NCBI RefSeq assembly: GCF_014706615.1
Contig: NZ_CP054877.1
Coordinates: 558,001-622,000, forward strand
Direction: 5' to 3'
Source of the DNA: Candidatus Vesicomyosocius sp. SY067_SCS001
Lineage (GTDB): Bacteria; Pseudomonadota; Gammaproteobacteria; PS1; Pseudothioglobaceae
Length of the DNA stretch: 64,000 nt
Part shown: in pieces, positions 48,481 to 57,802 of the stretch
How positions within the stretch are numbered: the stretch's first letter is position 1
Layout: every line of letters starts with the position of its first letter
Position numbers and translations under genes: made by a program
Notes under the pieces: model-generated
Seen by the model: the letters and a program-made list of their open reading frames with translations, nothing else
The model's database searches: none
What the model was told of the DNA's origin: nothing

Positions 48481-49581
48481 TTATAAAACAGCAACAGGAT
48501 AAGAACCAAGCACATTAACTTTAAGCACCCTACTAGCTACTTCTGCTAATGCTAGTTTTACTTTTTTATTATCTTTGTGCCCTTCAATATCAATTAAAAA
48601 CAGATACTCCCACTTAACGCCAGGAATTGGATGCTTTTCCAATTGTATCATATTGATACCTTGTTGTTTAAATGGTTCCAATAAATCACAAAGTGTACCA
48701 GACTCATGCTTAATCACAACTAAAAGTGAAGTTTTACCTTCAAAAGAAGTAGAAATATTTTCAAAAGAAGTAGAAATATTTTCTTTACCAAGAATTAAAA
48801 AACGAGTAACATTTCCGGCTTTATCTTCAATATTTTTAGCAATTCTTTCTAGACCATACAAGTCTAATGCCACCTCTGAAGCAATTGCAGCAGCACCCGC
48901 CTCATCTTTAACAATACAAGCAGCCAATGCATTTGATGCAACTGATTTTAACTCAGTATTTGGATAATTATTATTTAGCCAACGTTGACATTGATTCAAT
49001 GCTTGAGAATGGGCATAAATAACTGTAATTCCTTGCGACTGATTTGCACTCATTAATTGATGCTGAATTGCAATTTCCACCTCACCACAAATTTTCAAAT
49101 TCTGAGAATATAACATATCAACCGTTGCACCAATCATGCCATTAGATGAATTCTCAATAGGTACAACACCATAATGCGCATTACCCTTCTCAACTTGATG
49201 AAAAATTTCATCAATACTAACACAATCAAGTGTAGATACACTATGTCCAAAATGCTTAAGCGCTGCCTCTTGTGTAAAAGTGCCCTCAGGACCTAAATAA
49301 GCAATATTTAAAGGTTGTTCTAATGCAAGACAGGCTGACATAATTTGGCGAAAAATATATGCCATGTCCTTATCTTTTAATAAACTGTTATTTCTTTTAA
49401 TAATTGAACGTAATACCTGTGCCTCACGTTCAGGTCGGTAAAAAACACTACTATCATCTGATGCTTTTTTCACTTGTGCAACTTTAGCGACTAATTGCGC
49501 ACGATTACCAATTAGTAATTGGATTTTTTTATCTAATACATCAATTTCATCACGTAGCTCTGACAATGTTCTTTTACCCAT
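48481..49581 (-). CDS. pheA: PheA, chorismate mutase / prephenate dehydratase
   Basis: A bifunctional enzyme from chorismate to phenylpyruvate. Residues 1-90 form the mutase (LRDEIDVLDKKIQLLIGNRAQL), followed by the dehydratase (YLGPEGTFTQEAA, VPIENSSNGMIG, GNVTRFLILG) and a C-terminal ACT domain with the phenylalanine-site GTLCDLL and the ESGT loop. A perfect 21-base duplication adds ENISTSF twice at the dehydratase-ACT junction. Its length is 366 residues. serA and serC lie upstream, the hisC relic and tyrA downstream. Confidence 0.95.
   Translation of the reverse strand: MGKRTLSELRDEIDVLDKKIQLLIGNRAQLVAKVAQVKKASDDSSVFYRPEREAQVLRSIIKRNNSLLKDKDMAYIFRQIMSACLALEQPLNIAYLGPEGTFTQEAALKHFGHSVSTLDCVSIDEIFHQVEKGNAHYGVVPIENSSNGMIGATVDMLYSQNLKICGEVEIAIQHQLMSANQSQGITVIYAHSQALNQCQRWLNNNYPNTELKSVASNALAACIVKDEAGAAAIASEVALDLYGLERIAKNIEDKAGNVTRFLILGKENISTSFENISTSFEGKTSLLVVIKHESGTLCDLLEPFKQQGINMIQLEKHPIPGVKWEYLFLIDIEGHKDNKKVKLALAEVASRVLKVNVLGSYPVAVL
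48740..48781. repeat. Perfect 21-base tandem duplication inside pheA
   Basis: TCAAAAGAAGTAGAAATATTT occurs twice without a mismatch (48740-48760 and 48761-48781). The frame is kept and seven residues are repeated in a linker. The perfect identity suggests a recent event. Confidence 0.95.
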
Positions 49582-49591
49582 ACTGTGTCTC

Positions 49592-50749
49592 TTAAAGGCC
49601 TCTAACAGTTAATATGCCTTTTACTTGTTTTAAATTATCAACAATTGAAACCGGAATTTCATGTTCTAAATCAACCAAAGTATAAGCAATATTATCTTTT
49701 GATTTGTTAAGCATATCAATAATATTAGCGCTAGTATCTGCAATGGTTGTTGAAATTTGACCAACCATATTGGGAATATTTTTATGGGTAATAGCTAATC
49801 TATTTTTACCTGCTCTTGGCATTAATACTTCTGGAAAATTTACCGAATTAGTAATATTACCATTTTCTAAATAATCTCTTATTTGATTTACTACCATAAT
49901 CGCACAGTTATCTTCAGCCTCTACCGTTGATGCACCTAAATGTGGAAGAGCAATTACTCTATCGTGATCTTTTTTATCATCAATTGGAAAATCAGTTACG
50001 TAATACTTAACTTTACCATTATTAAGCGCAACCATTAAAGCCTCTTCATTAACAATACCATCTCTAGCAAAATTAAGAATAGTTGCATCTTCTGGTAATA
50101 AGTCGATACGTTCTTTATTTAATAAATTTTTAGTATTTTCAACTAATGGCACATGAAATGAAACAAAATTACTACGTGAAAATAGCTCATCAATACTTAA
50201 TACCTGTTCTACACCTGATGATAATTTCCATGCACTTTTAATAGTTATCAAAGGATCAAAACCAATAACATTCATTCCCAAAGCATGTGCTGCATTAGCA
50301 ATTTTTACCCCAATTGCACCTAAACCAACAATTCCTAATGTTTTACCTGGTAGCTCAGAACCAGCATATTTTTTTTTACCTTCTTCAATGGCAGTTTTTA
50401 AATTATCAAGTGACAAACAATTAACATAATACCAAGCTTGGCAAATATTACGACTTGCAAGTAACATTGAACTAATAACCAATTCTTTCACTGCATTTGC
50501 ATTTGCACCTGGTGCATTAAACACAACTACACCCTTATTACTCATTTTATCCAAGGGAATATTATTAACACCTGCACCAGCACGGCCAACAACTTTTAGT
50601 TTATCATTAATTTCCATATCATACATTTTTGCACTGCGTACTAAAACTACATCAGGATTACTCATTTTCGAAGAAATTTTATAATTATCTATTGGTAATT
50701 TATTTAACCCAATCGAAGAAATATTATTAAGCGTGAGAACTTTAATCAT
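49592..50749 (-). CDS. serA: D-3-phosphoglycerate dehydrogenase
   Basis: The first step of serine synthesis. The 385-residue protein has the substrate half (VVGRAGAGVNNIPLDKM), the NAD-binding GIVGLGAIGVKIANAA, the catalytic ARDGIVNEEAL and LPHLGASTVEAE with the active-site histidine, and a C-terminal ACT-like domain. It overlaps serC by one base. Serine made here can feed CysE, GlyA and IscS. Confidence 0.94.
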   Translation of the reverse strand: MIKVLTLNNISSIGLNKLPIDNYKISSKMSNPDVVLVRSAKMYDMEINDKLKVVGRAGAGVNNIPLDKMSNKGVVVFNAPGANANAVKELVISSMLLASRNICQAWYYVNCLSLDNLKTAIEEGKKKYAGSELPGKTLGIVGLGAIGVKIANAAHALGMNVIGFDPLITIKSAWKLSSGVEQVLSIDELFSRSNFVSFHVPLVENTKNLLNKERIDLLPEDATILNFARDGIVNEEALMVALNNGKVKYYVTDFPIDDKKDHDRVIALPHLGASTVEAEDNCAIMVVNQIRDYLENGNITNSVNFPEVLMPRAGKNRLAITHKNIPNMVGQISTTIADTSANIIDMLNKSKDNIAYTLVDLEHEIPVSIVDNLKQVKGILTVRGL

Positions 50750-51828
50750 TATGAGTTTTCCTTCTCAAATACTTTCATAAAATTTATTAATTTATTAATT
50801 CCCTTTTGGGGCATAGCATTATAAATACTAGCACGCATGCCACCCACACTACGATGACCTTTTAAAGTAATTAAATTATTAATAGCTGCTTTTTCCAAAA
50901 ATAAACTATTTAGATTTTCATCAGCCAATAAAAATGGAACGTTCATACAAGAACGATATCTTAAGGCTACTGGATTTGAATAAAAATTAGAATCATCAAT
51001 AACGTCATAGAGTGTTTTTGCTTTAGCTTGGTTAATCTTAGCCATAACGCTCAGTCCACCTTGTTGTTTAAGCCATTCAAACACACGAGATGCCACATAC
51101 CAAGAATATGTTGATGGCGTGTTATACATTGAATCGTTTTTTGCTTGTGTTGTATAATCAAATAAAATAGGCTGGTTAGCAACTACATTACCAATTAAAT
51201 CTTCTCTTACAATCACAACTGTCAGTCCTGCAATACCAATATTTTTTTGCGCTCCTGCATAAATCACACCATATTTTGACACATCAACTTCTCGTGATAA
51301 AATACTTGATGACATATCAGCAACCAATGGTATATCTACTTCTGGCACATAATCAAATTCTAGACCAGCAATGGTTTCATTAGGAGTATAATGCAAATAA
51401 GCACCATCAGAATCAATATTCCAATTTTCAAACACATCAATATCAGTATATTTATTATCTGAACTATTCGTACAAATATTTACATCACAATAACGACTAC
51501 CTTCAGCAATTGCTTTTTTAGACCAATGACCTGTATATGCATAGTTAGCCTTAGTTTTTCCATGAAGTAAGTTAATCGGTACCATTGAAAATTGAGCCGA
51601 TGCCCCACCCTGTAAAAATAAAACTTTATAGTGATTAGGAATATTCATCAAATCTCTTAAATCTTGTTCTGATTTTTGAGCCATTGCTATAAAATCTGTA
51701 CCGCGATGTGAAATTTCCATAATCGATGCTTTAACATCTTCATATTCTAGTAATTCGTCTTGCATTTGTCTTAACACTTGTATTGGTAACATAGCAGGGC
51801 CAGCACTAAAGTTATAAACTTGACTCAT
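50749..51828 (-). CDS. serC: SerC, phosphoserine aminotransferase
   Basis: A PLP aminotransferase of serine and pyridoxine synthesis. The 359 residues start VYNFSAGPAMLP and include ISHRGTDF, FLQGGASAQF, the PLP lysine in YAGAQKNIGIAG and the C-terminal HRSVGGMRASIYNA. It is the first gene of the run serC-serA-pheA-(hisC)-tyrA-aroA. Confidence 0.97.
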   Translation of the reverse strand: MSQVYNFSAGPAMLPIQVLRQMQDELLEYEDVKASIMEISHRGTDFIAMAQKSEQDLRDLMNIPNHYKVLFLQGGASAQFSMVPINLLHGKTKANYAYTGHWSKKAIAEGSRYCDVNICTNSSDNKYTDIDVFENWNIDSDGAYLHYTPNETIAGLEFDYVPEVDIPLVADMSSSILSREVDVSKYGVIYAGAQKNIGIAGLTVVIVREDLIGNVVANQPILFDYTTQAKNDSMYNTPSTYSWYVASRVFEWLKQQGGLSVMAKINQAKAKTLYDVIDDSNFYSNPVALRYRSCMNVPFLLADENLNSLFLEKAAINNLITLKGHRSVGGMRASIYNAMPQKGINKLINFMKVFEKENS

Positions 51829-51894
51829 TTCTTTACAAACTCCTTGTTAATAAAATTTAAAGTCAGATGATTTTATCAGAACCCAGATATTTAG

Positions 51895-52020
51895 GCTTAT
51901 CTAATGTTTACCCTATATTATAATTCGTACTTAATTTTGATTATAAAAGTAGGTGAAAATCTTACACTGTCTACGCAACTATATTTTTTACATAATAAAT
52001 TAGCCTAATACATAGTCTAA
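51895..52020 (+). promoter_or_regulatory. Decayed cobalamin riboswitch upstream of the btuB relic
   Basis: GGTGAAAATC (51952-51961) followed by ACTGTCTACGCAACTATA (about 51965-51982) matches the conserved core of the cobalamin riboswitch (GGTGAAAATCC..ACTGTCCCCGCAACTGTA). Several substitutions fall in normally invariant positions. A weak AGCCTAATAC...AGTC segment at 52001-52018 may be the B12-box remnant. It ends just before the ATG of the btuB relic. Core match seen; loss of function inferred. Confidence 0.7.
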
Positions 52021-52033
52021 AATTATTAACTAC

Positions 52034-53110
52034 ATGAAGGATGATATCATTCAAAAAATCTTATTTATATTAACACTTGTCACAAGTCTTAGTATAAATG
52101 CAGTTTTAGGACCTATTTCTATTTATCTTAATACTGAATATCGTACCAATAATCCGATTGTAAACTCTATTGTCTCAACATTTAGCTTTAATGAAAATGA
52201 TATTAATAAAAGATGGGCTAAAAGTTTTTTAGAATTTTTAGCACCTATACCTAATATTAATCTATTAATATACAAGAAATATTCCTGCCATTTTTATTCG
52301 CAGCAATAAAGCAAGACATACCTTGGTATTAGCAGATGGTGTTAATATTAATAACATATTCAGTACTGATGGCGCACCTCTAGATATGGTTTATCCACAA
52401 TATCAATCAATAACATTGAAAAAATTAAAATTATAAAAGACATTGAACTATCAGTTTCTTTAAACACCCAAGACTATCAAATCAATTTTGATCATACTTA
52501 CGTCAAAAGTGTAGTAAACAATAACAATACACAATAATTTAGAAGATCAAAAAATATAACTAATTTAACGATATAATAAGCAATACACTCAATTTGAGTT
52601 ATACCTACAAGTAATTAATAAGTCATCTAATTTAGGTATAAGTAAATTAAGGCTTAAAAAATATACGCTGGTTGACCTAATAACCAATTATCATTATAAT
52701 TAATAAATTAAAAATGTATTAAACAAAAATTGTACAGTTATAGTTATAAATGGTTTTAACCAACAACTAGATAGTACAATAAATTTGATATTAGCTATCG
52801 AATCCAATACGAACCTTCAAAGTAAAGACAGTTATTATATCCTGTATTTGCTTAAATAGAACCCAAATATTGATCTTGTTGGGATTCTTACCATAATCAA
52901 TCAGAGATTTAAATGTATAACAATACACAATAAAAAAATTTCTAATACTGTAATTAATATTAATATTGGTATTAGAGTCAAAATAACTTGTATTTATACT
53001 AAATAACTATCCAATAATCTTACAGAATATAATTTTATTAAAACACTATTAAATATATTACTAAATAAAACTGATTACTATGGAAAAAATAACAATCTCT
53101 ATACTTTTGT
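52034..53110 (+). pseudogene. btuB: btuB-type TonB-dependent receptor pseudogene
   Basis: A vitamin B12 outer-membrane receptor in ruins. The first 91 codons (ATG at 52034) hold the plug-domain start with ENDINKRWAKSFLEFL. After a frameshift comes NIPAIFIRSNKARHTLVLAD and GVNINNIFSTDGAPLD, then IEKIKIIK in another frame and one barrel-strand pair (DYQINFDHTYVKS). The long remainder to about 53110 has stops in all frames and no clear match, so the 3' boundary is approximate. The decayed cobalamin riboswitch upstream and the CobO gene downstream support the identity. Confidence 0.75.
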
Positions 53111-53228
53111 ACATGACTACACAAAAATTTAACCAACTAATTAACCTTAAAAAGGTGCAATCATAAAACACAATGATTTTATCTTTACCAATTTGCTATA
53201 ATAAAGTACATTCACAGGATATAAAAAT

Positions 53229-53798
53229 ATGATAAATAAAATCCACAAAACAAAGACTATCTTTGCTATTTTTATTATGGTTATTTTAATAATTATCACT
53301 CGTGGTAATACGAACTGGCAGTCATCAATTATTCACCTGCCAGATTTTACTATTCCTGCTTTATTTATTGCAGGTGTTTATTTACGTACATTTTGGACAG
53401 CAATAGTGATTATTATAAGCGCCATTGCTATTGATAATTATGCAATTATCCACAAAGGTGTCAGTGCAAATTGTATTACTCCTGCTTATAGTATTTTACT
53501 ACTTACTTATTATGGTATTTTTTGGGTAGGAAAATACCTAACAACACTTAAAATTGACCATAATATTATTAAGAACGCATTAATCATTATTATTGCTTCA
53601 ATTACTCAATGGTTTATTGCTACCGCTAGTTACTTTGCATTTACCACATCATTTTGGAGAGAATTTAGCTTATACATTGCTCATTGGTCAATTATTGAGA
53701 TTCCATTGATATTATATTGGATGATTGCTATTTATAGTATTTTTACACTCAATCATCGCTACTTAATAATACATTCTTTCTCAACACGGAAAGATTAA
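53229..53798 (+). CDS. Membrane protein linked to cobalamin genes
   Basis: A 189-residue integral membrane protein with about five or six hydrophobic segments (first at 10-25, then 38-53, 55-72, 85-103, 115-140, 150-172). It has an intact frame between the btuB relic and the CobO gene (six bases apart). Its compact all-helical form and location resemble small substrate-binding components of vitamin transporters, so a role in corrinoid uptake is possible, but no family motif is recognised. The dense Ile content reflects AT bias. Confidence 0.65.
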   Translation: MINKIHKTKTIFAIFIMVILIIITRGNTNWQSSIIHLPDFTIPALFIAGVYLRTFWTAIVIIISAIAIDNYAIIHKGVSANCITPAYSILLLTYYGIFWVGKYLTTLKIDHNIIKNALIIIIASITQWFIATASYFAFTTSFWREFSLYIAHWSIIEIPLILYWMIAIYSIFTLNHRYLIIHSFSTRKD

Positions 53799-53804
53799 AG
53801 GTTC

Positions 53805-54398
53805 GTGGTAGAAAATCAATATAAAGCTCGCATGAAACGTAAAAAATTTTATATTAATACTCGCATAAAACAAGCTAATATTGACAAAGGTATTATTATT
53901 ATTTTAACAGGTAACGGAAAAGGTAAATCATCATCCGCACTGGGAATGGTTTGTCGTGCATTAGGTTATAATATGAAAGTTGCCATTGCTAAATTTTTAA
54001 AAGGATCACAAATCACAGGTGAAGACATGTTCTTAGCCAAACAACCTAACGTACAAACCACACATATGAAAACAGGTTTTACTTGGGACACGCAAGACAA
54101 AGCATTTGATACAGATATGGCACAGGAAACTTGGAGCAAAGCCGAACAATATTTAAACGATGATTCAATTAATTTGGTTGTACTTGACGAACTTACTTAT
54201 ATGATTAGTTACCAATATCTTTATGAAGTACAAATTATCAACACTTTAAACAATCGCCCTAAACAACAACACGTAATAATTACTGGTAGAGTTGCCTCTC
54301 AAAAATTAATTGAACTTGCCGATACAGTAAGTGAAATTAAAGACATTAAACACGCTTTTAGAGCAAATATTAAAGCCCAAAAAGGCATAGAACTTTAA
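53805..54398 (+). CDS. cobO: Cob(I)alamin / cob(I)yrinic acid adenosyltransferase (CobO/BtuR)
   Basis: The enzyme adenosylates corrinoids with ATP. The 197 residues show a basic N-terminus, the P-loop TGNGKGKSSSALGM, KFLKGSQITGE and VVLDELTYMISYQ. It starts with GTG behind AAAGG. It is intact although the btuB receptor is not, so corrinoid is either still made or acquired by another route, or the gene is a survivor on its way out. Confidence 0.93.
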   Translation: MVENQYKARMKRKKFYINTRIKQANIDKGIIIILTGNGKGKSSSALGMVCRALGYNMKVAIAKFLKGSQITGEDMFLAKQPNVQTTHMKTGFTWDTQDKAFDTDMAQETWSKAEQYLNDDSINLVVLDELTYMISYQYLYEVQIINTLNNRPKQQHVIITGRVASQKLIELADTVSEIKDIKHAFRANIKAQKGIEL

Positions 54399-54419
54399 TA
54401 AAAACATATTAAATTAAAA

Positions 54420-55679
54420 TTAGCCATCTAAATAAACTGGATATTTAGCACAAAGACTAACGACTTTTCCTCTAACCTTATAAATCACTTCTTGATTCCC
54501 TAAATCATCACAAATATCGCACATCCAAGATGCTAAATCAGAACAATCAATTTTATTGAATCCACGTGTTGTCACCGATGGCGTACCTATACGAATACCA
54601 CTAGTTACAAAAGGAGGATTTGGGTCGTTTGGAACTGCATTCATATTAACCGTAATATACGCACTATGTAAAGCAGTACCCACTGCTTTACCTGTTAATC
54701 CTTGATCAATAAAACTTACTAGGAATAAATGATTATCCGTACCACCTGAAACTACATCGAATCCACGTTTAATAAATGTATTAGCCATCACTTGTGCATT
54801 AATCTTTACTTGTTTCTGATAAGTCTTGTATTCATCACTCATAGCTTCTTTAAAACTCACTGCTTTAGCAGCAATAACATGCATAAGTGGGCCACCCTGG
54901 ATACCAGGGAAAATAGCAGCATTAAGTTTCTTTTCCATTGTCTTGTTAGACTTGGCTAAAATTAACCCACCCCTGGGGCCACGAAGTGTTTTATGCGTAG
55001 TTGTAGTGGTTACATCAGCAATTGCAACTGGTGATGGATATTCACCAGTTGCAATCAAACCAGCAACATGCGCCATATCAACCATTAAATAAGCACAAAC
55101 ACTATCTGCAATTTGTCTAAAACGTTGCCAATCAACCATACGTGAATACGCTGAAAAACCAGCAATAATCATTTTAGGCTTATACCTTTTTGCTAAGATT
55201 TCAACTTGCTTATAATCAATCTTACCCGTTTTTTGATTCAAACCATATTGAATAGAATTAAAATTTTTACCAGAAAACGAAGGCGTAGCACCATGTGTTA
55301 AATGTCCACCATGTGCTAAACTCATGCCTAAAATTGTATCTCCAGGTACTAACAACGCTTGAAAAACCGCAGCATTCGCCTGAGAACCAGAATGCGGCTG
55401 GACATTCGCATAATCCGCACCAAATAATATTTTGGCACGATCAATCGCTATTTGTTCAATTATGTCAACATATTCACACCCATCATAATAACGTTTACAA
55501 GGGTATCCTTCAGCATACTTATTAGTCAGTTGTGAACCTTGCGCCTCCATCACTGCAGATGAAGTATAATTTTCACTGGCAATCAGCTCAATCTGTGTTT
55601 CTTGTCTAGCCTCTTCCAAAACAATCGCTTTATAGATTTCAGAATCTACTTTAGCTAATGTTTGAGATTTATCGAACAT
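54420..55679 (-). CDS. glyA: GlyA, serine hydroxymethyltransferase
   Basis: GlyA converts serine to glycine and charges tetrahydrofolate with a one-carbon unit (used by ThyA). From the ATG at 55679 (AAGGAAAATT upstream) it has 419 residues. Motifs are [61 protein letters not shown] and the PLP lysine in [15 protein letters not shown] longer frame to 55733 has no support. Confidence 0.98.
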   Translation of the reverse strand: MFDKSQTLAKVDSEIYKAIVLEEARQETQIELIASENYTSSAVMEAQGSQLTNKYAEGYPCKRYYDGCEYVDIIEQIAIDRAKILFGADYANVQPHSGSQANAAVFQALLVPGDTILGMSLAHGGHLTHGATPSFSGKNFNSIQYGLNQKTGKIDYKQVEILAKRYKPKMIIAGFSAYSRMVDWQRFRQIADSVCAYLMVDMAHVAGLIATGEYPSPVAIADVTTTTTHKTLRGPRGGLILAKSNKTMEKKLNAAIFPGIQGGPLMHVIAAKAVSFKEAMSDEYKTYQKQVKINAQVMANTFIKRGFDVVSGGTDNHLFLVSFIDQGLTGKAVGTALHSAYITVNMNAVPNDPNPPFVTSGIRIGTPSVTTRGFNKIDCSDLASWMCDICDDLGNQEVIYKVRGKVVSLCAKYPVYLDG

Positions 55680-55733
55680 AATTTTCCTTATAATATAATG
55701 TTTAGAACTGAAACAGTTTATTTTAATACACAA

Positions 55734-56188
55734 ACATAAATAAAGAATAAATAATTATTCTTAAATTCAGATTCTAAATGCAATTATTTATTAGTTAATA
55801 TCATATAAAACATATGATTTAGGGGTCAAAGAAAATACTAAGCACAATGTACTAATAACTAATTATTTAGTAGATATTTAACCAACATGGCAAACACTTT
55901 TTATCATTAATAATAAAATCAAAAAAGTAATATAGAAGGAAAGATATCAATTATTACCAATAAGGTATTATATTCTACTCATATTTTTTTTTGCAAACTT
56001 CATGCTAACAAACAACAGAACAAACTTAGTATACGAAATAGAATTTTGAAAACCAAAAATAATTAATTATTTAACATAAGTATCATCACTATATTAGACT
56101 ATATAAAGTTAATCGCTAATACGAGCACTTACATCTAAAATAAATAACCCACTAAGTCTATATTTATTCACACTATTTTTTGAATTTA
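55734..56188. other. Intergenic region, no gene recognised
   Basis: About 455 AT-rich bases between glyA and tRNA-Pro. Stops crowd all frames and no hairpin or relic was recognised; promoters for glyA probably lie at the left end. Confidence 0.45.
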
Positions 56189-56262
56189 TCGGGACGACAG
56201 GATTTGAACCTGTGACCACCACACCCCCAGTGTGGTACGCTACCATACTGCGCTACACCCCG
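56189..56262 (-). tRNA. tRNA-Pro (anticodon GGG), overlapping the end of the moeB-like gene
   Basis: On the minus strand CGGGGTG pairs with CGTCCCG with two G-U pairs, the anticodon stem CCACA/TGTGG encloses CTGGGGG (anticodon GGG, reads CCC) and the T arm holds GTTCAAATC. CCA is not encoded (TAA follows). The first ten bases are also the last codons and the TAG stop of the upstream gene. Confidence 0.95.
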
Positions 56263-56999
56263 TGAGAACAAATTTTACAAGATTCGTCTTTATTTATTTT
56301 AATTTTTTTAAAAGAAAGATCTAAGGTATCAATTAACATTAATTTTCCCACTAATTGTTCACCTAAATTTAACAAAACTTTAATAGCTTGCAAAGCTTGT
56401 AATGAGCCAATTATTCCTGTAACAGGTGATAATATGCCATTTCTGGTACAATTATCATCAGAATTTCCTTCAATTGAATATAAACACTGATAGCAAGGTT
56501 TTGTTTGGTTATAGCCTTGAAATACAGATAACTGTCCCTCAAAACGAATGACTGCTGCTGATACAAGTGGCGTTCTTTGCATTACGCAAGATTTGTTAAT
56601 TTTAAATCGAATATCAAAATTATCTGTGCCATCTAAAACTACATCAACTTTAGCTACCCAATAATTCAGATTATTTTGACTTAGTTTTCCAATCGTAGTA
56701 ACTTTTATATTAGGATTAATAGCAAGTATCTTATCTTTGGCAGAATTTACTTTTGTTCTACCAATATCATCTGTGAAATGAATAATTTGCCGTTGTAAGT
56801 TTGATAATTCAACTTTATCAGAATCAGCAATAATTAAATGTCCAATACCAGCAGAGGCTAAATATAATGCACTGGGCGAACCTAAACCACCCATACCAAT
56901 TAGTAATAACGTAGAATCTTTTAGAACTTGTTGCCCTTTAATGCTGATTTGAGGTAATAATATTTGGCGAGAATATCTAAGTAATTCTTGATCGTTCAT
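56253..56999 (-). CDS. MoeB/ThiF-family adenylyltransferase
   Basis: An E1-like enzyme that adenylates the C-terminal glycine of a sulfur-carrier protein for molybdopterin or thiamine synthesis. The 248 residues show GMGGLGSPSALYLASAGIG, DSDKVELSNLQRQI, DGTDNFDIR, zinc cysteines in CYQCL and CKIC, and the active-site region NCTRNGILSPV. MoeB and ThiF cannot be separated by eye. It overlaps msrA by four bases at its start and the tRNA-Pro gene by ten at its end. Confidence 0.9.
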   Translation of the reverse strand: MNDQELLRYSRQILLPQISIKGQQVLKDSTLLLIGMGGLGSPSALYLASAGIGHLIIADSDKVELSNLQRQIIHFTDDIGRTKVNSAKDKILAINPNIKVTTIGKLSQNNLNYWVAKVDVVLDGTDNFDIRFKINKSCVMQRTPLVSAAVIRFEGQLSVFQGYNQTKPCYQCLYSIEGNSDDNCTRNGILSPVTGIIGSLQALQAIKVLLNLGEQLVGKLMLIDTLDLSFKKIKINKDESCKICSHGV

Positions 57000-57487
57000 T
57001 GGCTAAAGTATTTATCTAATTTAGGTTTGATTAGCATTTGACAATAGGGTTTTGATAAGTTGTTATTAAAATAATTTTGATGATAATCTTCAGCTGGATA
57101 AAAACAGTCTAGTTTTGTAACCTGAGTTACAATATTATTACTCATAAGATTAATCATATTAATTGCTTGGAATTGTTGTTTATTATTGATATAAAAAATA
57201 GCAGAACGATATTGAGTACCACAGTCATTGCCTTGTTGGTTTAATGTGGTGGGATCATGAATTTCAAAGAAAACATCTAACAATGCTTTAAAAGATATTT
57301 TAAACTCGTCAAACTCTATTTTGACTACCTCAGCATGTCCAGTTACTCCTAAACAAATATCTTGATAAGTGGGATTACTCGTATTCCCATTACAATAACC
57401 AGAAGTGAGTTTAATAATCCCCTCAATGCGTTGAAAAATTGCTTCAACACACCAAAAACATCCACCAGAAAAGTAGGCAGTTTGCAT
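56996..57487 (-). CDS. msrA: MsrA, peptide methionine (S)-sulfoxide reductase
   Basis: MsrA repairs oxidised methionine. The active site is GGCFWCVEAIFQ (C10), with CNGNTSNPTYQDIC, GHAEVVKIEFD and NDCGTQYRSAIFY typical of the family, and a C-terminal AEDYHQNYF. Its 163 residues are near the short end of the family. It is coupled to the moeB-like gene. Confidence 0.95.
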   Translation of the reverse strand: MQTAYFSGGCFWCVEAIFQRIEGIIKLTSGYCNGNTSNPTYQDICLGVTGHAEVVKIEFDEFKISFKALLDVFFEIHDPTTLNQQGNDCGTQYRSAIFYINNKQQFQAINMINLMSNNIVTQVTKLDCFYPAEDYHQNYFNNNLSKPYCQMLIKPKLDKYFSQ

Positions 57488-57802
57488 GTATAATTTTCCA
57501 TTTTATGAATTAAAATAATTCGCAACTTAACAAAAGCAAAAAATAAAGTATATTCTTAGACATTATTATAAGACTTAATAATATTGGTAATTTTATTACT
57601 AAGCAATATATAAGTAATATTATAACTAAATACTATGTGTAGCATAAATTATACGAAATAATAAAAAATATAAGTGAAAAATAGATTTAACCACAAAAAA
57701 GTAATTCCTATAAATTTTAATAAAAACTAAAATAAATATGCTTGGCGAGAATGACTCATTATTTTTGATTATAATAATAAATTATAATCAAATATTAAAG
57801 AC
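57488..57802 (+). other. Intergenic region with a 12-base inverted repeat before a hypothetical gene
   Basis: AT-rich upstream region of msrA and of the divergent hypothetical gene. TTTGATTATAAT (57764-57775), five bases, then ATTATAATCAAA (57781-57792) form a perfect hairpin or operator eleven bases before the ATG at 57803. TATAAT sequences lie inside both arms, so a promoter with a symmetric operator is possible. Confidence 0.5.

Noticed and set aside
48575-48967. 130-codon plus-strand frame opposite pheA
   Set aside because: It is antisense to a well-supported enzyme; its length is a by-product of codon bias in pheA.
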